DNA from: Episyrphus balteatus
Lineage: Eukaryota; Arthropoda; Insecta; Diptera; Syrphidae
Assembly: GCF_945859705.1 (NCBI RefSeq)
Contig: NC_079136.1
Span: 95,727,120 to 95,791,119 of the forward strand
Reading direction: 5' to 3'
Length of the DNA: 64,000 bases
Below, in pieces: positions 43,857-54,800 of the stretch (within the stretch, counting starts at the first letter, position 1; each line of letters begins with the position of its first letter). Under the pieces are notes generated by a model. It was given only the letters and a program-made list of their open reading frames with translations, searched no databases and was not told the DNA's origin. Position numbers and translations under genes: made by a program.

Positions 43857-45979
43857 TATAAAAAAGTTGTGCGACTATTCTACGTTTGTTTTTATCCATC
43901 ATCTAGTTGGAAGTTTTTCAATGAAGTTATAATGACTAATGGGAATTGTCTTTGTTGATGTTTGCTTTCCTCTGTTAGATATACTTATCAATAAATATTT
44001 GTTTTTTATGAAATAACTAATAAATACATAAATTATTCACATTTTTTTTTTTTGAGCAAAATTGTTAATTTAAAACGGGAAAAGTTTGGTGGATTGTGAA
44101 TCCCTCCGTATTGTTTAAATTGGTACAAAGTGTGAAAAATCAGTCTATATAAATTGCGAGCGTTAGCGAGAAAACAATTATTTTACAGGAAATAAAGTTT
44201 ACCCATTCTTAAGCTCTATACAAAAATTATTTCATCCAATTTTAAATACCTTTACAAAATTGAAAAATAGAAAAAATAGAAAAATATTCACTGAGATTTT
44301 CTAAGAAAAAATGTATACATTTCATGTTTTAAATTAAATTGGGAATCTTAAGGCAAACATTTTAGATAATCCAAGGTGCTTGGCAAACTAAATATGTGCT
44401 TCACTTTAGAAAAAAAAAAGTTAAACAATAATCTTAAATTGTTTAATTTTCTTTTTCTATCGAGTGAAAACAAGCCAATTTCAATTATTTATTTTTGTTT
44501 GATTGTTATAAATAAAGAAAAGAGACATGGTTTTTCGGATTTTATTATTACCGAGACATTTTCATTTGGCGGCCGCGGGGCCCCTCCTAGCGCGGGGCCG
44601 TGTGCGGGGGCACACTCCGCACACCCCTTCCGCCGCCTCTGATGAGAACTACAAGAGGTATATTGATGTTTTTGATGTCAAATGAAAGGTTGTTAAGTAC
44701 TAGTAAAGGTACTAACCTTTTAAACAATATAAAATACATATTACACATAACAAAGAAACGGCGAAAAAATAAATAAAAGTAGAATATTAATTTGAAAAAA
44801 TCGATTCATGTTCGACATTAATGGCATTTATTTTCAAATTAAATATGCTTGTAATCGACACGTACGCATGTGTAGTTATAAAACTGTTTTAATTTTTTAG
44901 AATGCGATTAGAACCGGTTTAGAAGCTTGTTTATTTGTGTTATGTTATGTGGGGAAAACCAATTGGTTAATACACTTTTCAAAAAAACTTGGGAGATCAC
45001 TTATAGAAAAGGAACGGATAAGATGTTGATATTTTAAAGAACAATTTTATTATAACATTGGTTTATTGTATTTAATTCCATTTTCATTAATTTCAAAGAA
45101 CTTATCAGTTTATTATAGTTTCAAAAAGCTCCAAGAACTATATTTTAAACTAAAACAGAGATAAAAGTGGATTTATCGGAAATCTTCTTCAGTACGTATT
45201 TTGTAATCTAGTTTATGTAAACAAAGTGTAGCCCAGAGTTCATCACAAGAAATTACAGTTTTTGTGTCTCTCTAACATAATTTGGTCAAATAAGGACCAG
45301 TTGTACAAACGTGGTTCAGCCTCGGATCCACCGATTTTGGCGGATTAGCTACGGGTCAACTTCGGTTCATGCATGGATGTGGCTATTTTTACGTATTTTT
45401 ACATATGTGGGTCAAGGTACAAGGTTGAACCAGCGCTAAACCGCAACAAAAATCGATTTTTTAAAATAATATTTTAATTTTCTTATTTGTTCGCCGTTTC
45501 TTTGTTTTGTGTAATATGTATTTTATATTGTTAAAAAGGCACTAAAACCACCTTTCATTTGACATCAAAAACATTAATTTACCTCTTTTAGTTCTCATGA
45601 TATTTGCATATAAAAGTGACAAATAAGGGTTATCAGAACGAACTTTGGAGCCTTGTATCTCAAGAACCTGACTTACGATTTGAAAAAAAAATTCATAGAT
45701 TGAATATACTAACCTCCAGCTTCATTTTGAGACTAGTCTCATTAATGTACGCTTATGGCCCAAAAACGCCCCATCTCCTTTGGAATTTTTTTTTACTTTG
45801 ACAGAATACTCGGTGATATTTTTCCGTTAGCCTTTTCGCTATCAAGTTTGCAGACTGGAAAATTTTCGTTTCGGTACTAGAGTTTATAAACAAGTTTTTG
45901 GAATCCAAATTGTTTTTTAGTACCCACATCTGAAAGCAAATGTCTAGTGCTATCGTAACTATCGGTGTAACTTCTTTAT

Positions 45980-46150
45980 AGCCTAGTACGCAGCTGAAGC
46001 TAAACTAAAATTTCTTTTACGAAATCATGAACGAAATTAAATTATTGTTTTGTTTTTGCTTTAAAACTTATTTCCTGATGATTTTTCTAGAATTTTTTTA
46101 TTGTAACTTTATTTATTGTAGACTTGGAGACTTCAAAATTTTACGTTTCG
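45980..46150 (+). repeat. GTACGCAGCTGAAGC-family repeat, copy 3
   Basis: agtacgcagctgaagctaaa to acgtttcgcttcaacttg, inverted ends of about 15 bp. It matches 26690-26885 on the other strand. 46150-46943 otherwise holds only scraps of the 38.5 kb element (acgatagtcacgac). Confidence 0.65.
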
Positions 46151-47360
46151 CTTCAACTTGGGGGCAACGAGCGGCAAGTCAACGATACTGAAGTAAACGA
46201 TAGTCACGACAAAGAGCGATTATGTAAGTATGTTTTAATTTTTTTTAAATTTGTCGTTAAGCAGTCTGCCTTCTTGTCTTACTTGACTTGTAAATTTCAA
46301 ACTCCTCAAGTGCGTCTTATTGTCTACCTTTCTTGCATATGAGGCTATAAGAACAATAGTGGCGTAACCCACTTTTTTTCAAAAATGAGTTTTTCATAAA
46401 AAATGGGTCTCTTAATATATTTATTTTAATAGAAAAATAGATTAATGTAGCTAGCTACACTGAACTAGATGGCACTCAAAAAAGTTTTGTTTTAAAAAAC
46501 CCTATATCTTAAATGTCTTGTAACTCAAAATTAAAATTTATGGCTTACGCCACCATTAGCCGTTTTTTATTATCCCACTTGATCCATATATGTACAAGTA
46601 CATACATCATTAATTAACACGTATTGCTACAACTACTTGAGATCTTGCTTTTCATCACGATTCGTGATCCTGATGAAAAGCAAGATCAAGATTCAGTATG
46701 AAAAATGTAGTTAGGGCCTTTACGAGATTATGGGCAAAATAGTAAATCATAAAAAGTAAAGTTTACGTCTTAACAGTCCAAGAAAAGTTGACGATAAATG
46801 CGAGGTTTTTATTTGTCGCTGGATGTTTCTACTCCATCTATATCCGATTTAACAGCTACGCCAAATATTTTTTTTATAATCATAATTCATAACATATGTC
46901 ATAAGAGAAAAGTGTTACACATACACCACAGTGACCCGCTTCCATAATTTGTAGAGATGCCGCGAACTATTCGGCCACTATTCGGTATTCGGCCTATTCG
47001 GCCGAATAGTTTAACTATTCGGCCGAATACCGAATACCAAATGGAGAAGAAAAAAGACATAAATTATTATACCAAAATGTGTGTTTTATTAAAAAATTTT
47101 AATTTTAGTACTTATAATCTACTAAAGGCAAGTTGTGGTGAATGAAAACTATTTGTTCCGCATTTGTTGTGTAGTAAACGATTACGTTTATCTACGTAGA
47201 CTATTTCTGCTTCGAAAAATAGTCTTTTACTGTAAACACTTGTCCCAGGAGAGGAAAGGTAGACTTTAGCAAATGTTGTCAAAATTGGAAATTTTTTAGT
47301 ATGTGTTTGACCACCACTTGTAAGGGTCCGCTGTTCGATCTTGGCGAACAGTCCTCATAT

Positions 47361-47864
47361 CAGTGTTGCCATGAAAATGTTTTGAAAAATCTGCTGAAAC
47401 GACGAAAAAAAATCAGCAATGCAGACTTTTTTTTAAATTTGGGACACTCAATTTGAAAGTTTGCGAACAGGTGTCAGCAAAATTAATAACGAGAATATTT
47501 TTCCTCGCTCAAATTGTTAAATTTTCTTAATAGTTGTATTGTTATCCATTTTCCTCTATAAAATTAAAATCGTACTGAATTTTTGTTACAATTTGCATTT
47601 GAGAAAATGAAATGTAAAAATCAAGAAGGAAATTTATACAACGTTATGAACAAACTCCAGCTGACTTGAAAACTATAGTTAAATAATAGAAAAAATTGAT
47701 AGTTTTGGCAAAATAAATGATGTCTTAATTCATCCTAGGCCTTACTTTAATTACCATTTTATTAGATTTTTTGGAAACGTTAAGTTTCAGTTGCAGATTT
47801 ATGGTTCTTAAAAGTCTGGGAATAGGTTGAAAATGCAGATAAATCTGCACTATTGGCAACACTG
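47361..47864. mobile_element. 504-bp hAT MITE (CAGTGTTGCC ends), CCTCATAT duplication
   Basis: Ends CAGTGTTGCCA and TTGGCAACACTG, flanked by CCTCATAT (47353-47360, 47865-47872), a perfect 8-bp duplication. It is nested in the 1.2-kb hAT element. No coding frame. Confidence 0.92.
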
Positions 47865-47890
47865 CCTCATATGTAATTCGATTTTAGATG

Positions 47891-47961
47891 TCTACCTTTG
47901 CGGTAGTAGGTAGTGTGTTCAGACATTTATCTTAAAAGTAGTTCAGTTATTCATCGTTACA
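47891..47961 (-). repeat. 71-bp LTR-terminus fragment
   Basis: About 89% identical to 5068-5138, the outer end of the Gypsy LTR, with the same length and the same last base (cgttaca). No primer site or internal sequence follows, so it is a relic of a related LTR inside the hAT element. Confidence 0.75.
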
Positions 47962-48157
47962 ATACGATGTTGTTGGGAATTTTTTAAGCCACATCTATTC
48001 TTGAGACAAAGTATAAAATTTTTGAAGTTACCAACGTTTTTTTCTGATTATCCTTGGCCGAATATTCGGCGGCCGAAGATCCGGTATTCGGCCGAGGAGC
48101 GTGGCCGAATATTCGGTATTCGGCCAAATCGATGTTCGCGGCATCTCTAATAATTTG

Positions 48158-48847
48158 TGCAAATTCAAATTTTAGGGTGCCAGCACCACATTCAATAAAG
48201 CGATCACCATTTAAAACTAAATACTGCTGATACTCGATTGTATCGATATCGACAACACTCGATTGTATCAAGTTACATGGTGGTGCGAAAGAACGCAAAG
48301 AATGCAAGACACAAAGAAGCTTTGTGTCTTGCATTTATTTCTTCCATTCTATTTTTATGCTCTTGGCCCATTATTATTCTGAACGCCCCATATATTACTC
48401 TGAAAATACTCATGCGACTTTGTAGATTATAGTATAAAATGTAGGCAGAAACAAGTACATACTTGTATATTAGAGTATTCAAAATTATTAGGTTAGGTTA
48501 GCTAATCTGTTTTGCTCCCACTTTTCCAAAATAAGTAAAACAACAATGATTTTATTTTAATTATTCTTAATTTTATATAATTACAAAGCTTTAAAAAATT
48601 AACATTATTTTTTATATGTTTTATAATTGCGTTTGTCTTTCAATAACAATTTAAAACAAAAAAAAAAAAATCATTTCAATAAAAACTTAAATAATATTTT
48701 GTTAATAAGAAGATATTTTATACACTATGCTTATTAGTTTGTGTTTGTGTTTAACTGTAACTGTGTTATGATGTGAAAAATGTTAAGAGAAAAAGATTTT
48801 TTTATAGAGTAATAAAAGTATAACAAAAATGATACAAAAATATCAAA
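48158..48847. other. Region downstream of the hexosaminidase gene
   Basis: AT-rich trailer. At 48296-48342 a short inverted repeat is visible (gcaagacacaaagaagctttgtgtcttgc, a hairpin at ~48303-48331). Candidate AATAAA hexamers for the gene's 3' end occur on the minus strand, but none stands out. Confidence 0.4.
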
Positions 48848-51800
48848 TTATTTATTATCCGGTTGTTCATTATTTGGAATAAGATCAAACTGGACGAGTT
48901 CTCTAGAATAGGGCAGTGGCCGCCTGGGCCACACTTGACGTTGCAGTAAACTCTGAGCTTTTTCAATATGTTTTCGCAGTGAAATAATCTGCGGATAGAT
49001 ATTCTGTTCGATAAATTCTGCTATTGTATGCTGCAAGGAAAGAAAAAAATCGGTGTTTATTTTTTAAGTTTGAAAAATGAAAAAAAAAAAAAAATTCATA
49101 TTTACCTCGTCAAAGACGTCGGCCATAACACTATGTGCTTCTTTAGCCATTGTCGCCAAGTCATCAATTAGTGATGGGGTGTTTGCTGTTAACTCGTGGA
49201 CACGCAATGGAGAACTGAAATTGTGCCGGACATTATAGTCAGACATCCAGGCACTTTTTTCTTGTACATGAACTAAATAATTTTGAACTTCTATTTGCTT
49301 GTCGTAGAGCCGTAAAGCAAATTTGTATGTAAGACTTCCGGGATATGTGCATGTGGTGAAAAGTTTGCAAAAATGCGACTGGCTCTGTAGTTCAATCCAT
49401 GGATGTCCAGAACGCCTGAAAATAATCATTACGTAAATTTTAATTTTTAATAAAAATGGTTTAAAAGCGATTTTTTAATTTGCTGATGTTTACTTTCTTT
49501 AACTATAATTAACTGTCACAGTTCCAAAATAACCTAAATACAAAATGTAACATCAATTATATAACAACATTGCTCTTAAGCTTTCAGAAAGCTGCATTTC
49601 GTAACAATTTTCAAATCATTTTCTGCAAAAACAACTGACTGAGAAAATAGAAGGTTGGCTATAATAGTGTATTTCTATATTTGTGAATAAATTCACTACA
49701 AATACAGCTTTTCTTCTTTAAATTGATCTGAAATTTGTTTTCTTTTAATAAACTTTCTTGTTTAATAAAATGAAAACTATTCTTAATATACATTGGACTG
49801 ATTCAAAAAAAAAAATAATTTTTTTTTGTTCAAAGTTATACCGAAAATATTGTAGGAAATGACAAAAAAAAAAAATTCTGTAAAAGTTTCAGCCCTTAAT
49901 ATTAACATTAAGTATTGCTGCATCGCAAATTTCTATTTCCCATATGAAATACATGGGAAAGATTGTGTTTTTGAGTTTGGAATTTTATATCTTTTTAATG
50001 GTTCATCAAATAGGCTATATTTATTCATTTTCTTGTATAAAATTGAACGCTCTGCAAAACTGCTTTTGTAAAATTAAAAAAAAAAAACCGACGGGAAAAA
50101 TTGATGAAAATAATTTTTAGTTGAAAAAATGAATAATTCTAATTTATTGAAAAATTGTAATATGATAGTATTAGGAGTATGAGAATTAAATAAAAAGATC
50201 TGTGAAACCAAAAACCAACATAGAATACAAAAATATTGGAAAAGTTTGCCAATTTTTTTGAAAACCCTAATAGTTTCGTCAAAAAATTGGCAAAAAATCA
50301 AGACAAAATTACATTTAATATTTTAAAGTTGAATAACTTCGAAACGGGGCTGTTTATCAAAAAAATTGATAAGAGCTTTTTTGCAGAGCGTTCAATTTCA
50401 TACAAGAAAATGAATTTAGCCTTTTTGATGAACTATTAAAAAGTTATAAAATTCCAAACTCAAAAACACAATCTTTCCCATGGAATTGGGCCCCAGAAAT
50501 CCAGAGCTGTGGGCTCTCGGTCTCTTAAACCTTGACTCTAAAGCCCTCTTACGACCCCAAGCACCGATTGGTTGACGTTTGACCAATCATTTAACGTAGC
50601 AAGGTTTAGTTTCACTAAATCACATGAATTAGGTGGACAATCGACAGGACCATTTCTTGTTATAAAATTTTCAGCAAGCTTGCTCATGACAACTCGCAGC
50701 ATTTCTCAAATGGATAGATAGTATCTATTAGATACCGTAAATCAAACCATACACTTATTTTTTGTGGATGAAGTGGTGTGTCTTAAACTATTAGGATTTT
50801 TAACTGACCAAAAACACATATTTTTTCTTGTGAAGTCAAAACTATTGTCATTATTTTTAAAGAAAAAAAACTTTTAAAATCAAATCATTGGAATAACTTG
50901 ATTTATTAAAATATCAAATATTAATATATGCATGGGGCTGTAAGAGTTTCATTTCATTCCGTTCAAATAATTTTTTTCAAATTTTATCCAAAAGATTGGA
51001 GTAGATCTTTAAAGACCACTATTTTTGAAAAAAAAAGTTAAAAAAAACATTCATCAGAAATTCTACAAAGTGTCTTTTTTTTTACAAGCTACAAGAAAAA
51101 TTAATCGAATTTTGGACTTTACATAAATAATACCAATCCTAAACTTCTGGCTTCATAGATTTAAACTATCTCAATTTTAACATAAGTGCACAAATTAACA
51201 AAGCCAATTGCGCACAACAAGAATATAGGTTGAATAATGAATACATATCTTTTTATGCATATCTTAACTTTTTCTATGTTAAAATAGATCAAGAGATGAA
51301 TTATTTTCTCTTAAGAGTAATTTTGTCTTAATGAATGAAAGTCATTTAAGTACAACACAAAAGAGTAGATATATATATTTTTTACGATTACTCACCGACT
51401 ATCTGCATGAAACGCACATTCTAGCACCTTAAGTATATCATTTTCTTTAGGGTCAACTTCAAAGTAGCCTTTTGATACTGTTGCCAAAGATATTATCAAA
51501 CTGGGCATTCCAATTGGCATTAGTTCGCAAAGTGTTGCAAAATGATCATAACGTTGCCAACCAGTCAATGCTAATCCCTTGAATCCTTTTGAGAACCTAA
51601 ATAAGTTATTTAATTTTTTTTTTAATTAAAAACAACACAAATAATGGAAACAAAAAAAGATTATACAACCCACCTCCCACCCTCTCTGGCAATCACAGCA
51701 AGCCATCGCATATTATTGTCCAAGTGTCTTTGTAAAAAAGGAATCATCAGACTTTCGCCAAAGGCCCCTTTAAAAGCTGACGCTCCCCATGCCGTTGGGA

Positions 51801-54800
51801 AAACTTTAGAATACATATCCCATAACTGAGGCTGTATAAATCTATAAACATCGCTGGCATAAACCCAAATCATTGGCTCCACATAGTTTCCAATGTGCGA
51901 GTGTTGCATTTCACTTAAAGTCATATCACGAAGCATGTCGTCCCAGATAACAACCTTCAACTGTGGCCATTTCGCCCGAACAAAGCTCGAAACAGCTGTC
52001 ACATGTGATAGGAAGAGCTCGTTGCGAGAATGTTGTCGACATTTATCACACTCGCCCATGCGAGCGACTTCATCACAACCAATATGAATGTGACTAAATC
52101 TCAGTTGCTGCGACTGCTGATGTTGATGATGATGATGCGATGCCGGAGGACGATGCTGTTGGGGTTGCTGCTCTCCATGATGTGACTGGCTGCTGCTGCT
52201 ATTTCCATGCAAATAACTGTCTCCAATAACATTTAAATGAAACTCAATCACTTGTGTCAACATATCTTGAAGGAAGGACATTGATACTTTTTGGCTGGGG
52301 CAAATGGACTGAGGCGATTCGGGAATTTCTCGCATATGTTCAAATCCCTGTAGCTTTAGAGCGAACTCCATGTGCCCGAAGGTTTGAACTAGCGGCATCG
52401 CTGTTAGACCATGCATTGCAACTGATTCAAGAAAATCCTGAAATAAAAGCATACAAATAAGCAATTAGAGTTGTTGTTTGTTTCGGGTCATGAAAAAGCT
52501 AAACCAATTTTATACACACACACAAGGCTATTATTACCTTGAGTTCGTCAGCTTTGTAAGCATTCAGGGCGGCCAGAGGTTGTAAGGAACCAGTATAGGG
52601 AAACATATCTTCATATTCAATAAGAAGTCCTGTTGCTCCTAGAGTTTTCACAATTGGCAGGAGACGTTTCAGAAAGGACAACTAAAATGAAATTGAAATT
52701 AAATTTAAATAATTGGTGTCACATAGGAACAAACAAACCTAAAGACAACAACATCAATCCAAAGATGGACTTTGTTTTTACAAATATTTACACACCAGAT
52801 AACTCAACAATGTTTTATTCATGAGAAAGGATATGCTTCTCAAATAAGAAGAGATTGAAAATTGCTACAATTCTCTTGCATATGATTAGCCTTCGGGCGG
52901 AGGTCGGGGTGGTGTTGATAGTGTATTGAAATTTGAAATGCACTTCTCCTCAGTTTGTATGCGATATTTGAACAAACAAATGCGAGTTATTCGATTGGAA
53001 GGAAGGATGAAACATTAAATTAAGACATTCTCTGTTCAGCAAATCAAATGTAGCACAGGTCATTGAGCAAATTTGTATTGATTTATATTTGAGAAAAGGA
53101 AGTTCTTATAAGAAAAGGAATGAAGACTGATTTTGATTATTATTTTTTTGTTTTAAACAGACAAGGATATGAATTGAAACATCGATTGTAATGAATTTGT
53201 GTGTGAAGAATGTACTTCAATTAGAAAAAAAAAATTAAAGATTAATTTGAAAATTTAGTATATTGCGTTGTTTCTTAAGATTTGTATTTATTGATTTCGT
53301 TAATGAACAAATTCCTTTGGAATGAGAATTTTTAAATTACAATATTTTTTTACTCGCGATGAACTAAAAATATGTGTAAATGTTAAGTAATGCTTATGTA
53401 GAAAAAATTGAACTATGATAAAAATTAAAGATGGATCATGGAGAATGGTGAAGGAGGAGCCACAGTCTAAGCTTATGCGTCGCTTCCCTTCAAATTTGGT
53501 ATGAACCATCTTTTGGAGAGTCCCCAGAGGAATTTTTTTAGTGCCAAAAATAACTGTACCTGCCGTTTTACAATTTTGGATAAGTTTTAACGTCTCTTAA
53601 ACGGCTTCTACAATTTTGAGAACAAATTAATATCCACTTTTCAAGGCCTATTTACTAACAATTCTCAATTATTCTTGTGTGCTTGTAATTCATTTGCAAG
53701 AATGGAAGGGATCTACGAACGGTTAAGTAGAGATGCACTTTTTCATGTCAATTCCTCGCAAGAGGCAGTACTTCGAAAAAAAAAAATGTTTTTAGGTGGT
53801 GGAGGTCAGGATTGGAAACCAGATCATCATAGTCCAACGCACTAACCATTCCGATACGGGATACTACAAAGTTTAAATTTATTACAAAAGATTTTTTGAA
53901 AAAAAAGTATTAAGATTATCACAGAGAATAAAAACTATTTGTTTGGATTATTAGCAATCAATCAAAAAGATCTAGTTTTACTTCCGTAACAATGCTAACG
54001 CGTCTTCTCTATTTATCGTTTTTAAAAATATTTCGTTAAGTTGCGATATTTTGTGATCCTTTTTACCTATAAATTGGTCGCAACCAATAAAATTACCCTT
54101 CTGTTTTCTTTATAAATCGTCCGATTTCAAACAAATTTTTGAAACAAAAATTTAAAAATGTAGTAAGTAGAATAATCGTTTTTTTTTCCATTTTTATGCT
54201 CTGACGAACCCTCTCTATTTAATCTCAAATTGTAACATTATCGATGTATAAGTTTTTTTTCTTGAAATTTTAATTTCTTTTTGGATAGTATATAAATTAA
54301 GAACGTTGGAGCAGGCTTTATAAAAATGAATGCTTAATACTTGCCACACAAAATTCCCATCAGATGTATTCTAGATGACAATTTCGACTTTGGAGACAAC
54401 AATGAATTATTTTATATTATTATTACTCCGTAAGAAAGTCTAAAACAGATAAGTGTAAGAGGTCTTCGCGAACTCAATCTGCAAAATCTTTATTCTCTTT
54501 TATTCAAAGCAAGAGCAAGAACTCTGTAAGGTGACTATTATTAACTTGAGTGTGCTTAATTCAAAACTGTTTACAGATTTATTCCATCACGTCTAGTCTA
54601 CTCATCACTATTTTCGCTATAAAGTCTGAAAAACTAATTCTAAATGAATAACTTTTTGATGTTTGATCCAAAATATATATTTTTCCGTAATATTTTGATT
54701 TTTTTTTTTGTTATCTAAATCAGTAGTTGAAAACTGGAATTAACTTCATATCTGCTTCCAAAAACCATTAGTTACGTTAACCACAAGATTTTGAGGTATC

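Larger units (their letters stand above)
41145..44641. mobile_element. 3.5-kb hAT-type element, ATGAGAAC duplication
   Basis: Ends CAGAGGCGGCG and CGCCGCCTCTG, with ATGAGAAC at 41137-41144 and 44642-44649. The intact palindrome arm has a single gagaac site at this point. CAG-type ends plus an 8-bp duplication define hAT. The last ~75 bp are strikingly GC-rich (ggcggccgcggggcccctcc). Two smaller MITEs are inserted inside. I found no readable transposase. A 94-aa minus frame at 42028-42312 has no motif I know. Confidence 0.9.
40165..45800. mobile_element. Palindromic element of ~1.37 kb, expanded by two insertions
   Basis: The left arm is 40165-40235, 41001-41144 and 44642-44775. The right arm is 45468-45800, its inverted copy, with a ~690-bp loop between. 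Shared words include gaggttagtatattcaatct, gttcttgagatacaaggctc and ttgatgtcaaatgaaagg. The left arm is split by a 765-bp MITE and a 3.5-kb hAT element. The intact right arm shows both empty sites. Confidence 0.85.
46952..48149. mobile_element. 1.2-kb hAT element with TAGAGATGCCGCGAAC ends, ATAATTTG duplication
   Basis: Terminal repeats TAGAGATGCCGCGAAC and complement, flanked by the perfect 8-bp duplication ATAATTTG (46944-46951, 48150-48157). Both ends carry clusters of ttcggccgaata-like palindromes, which look like transposase-binding iterons. There is no transposase. It contains a second hAT MITE and a scrap of LTR. Confidence 0.93.

Noticed and set aside
44376..44642. 88-aa plus-strand frame ending in the GC-rich hAT terminus
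   Set aside because: It runs through the terminal inverted repeat and uses the hAT end as codons, so it is not a gene.
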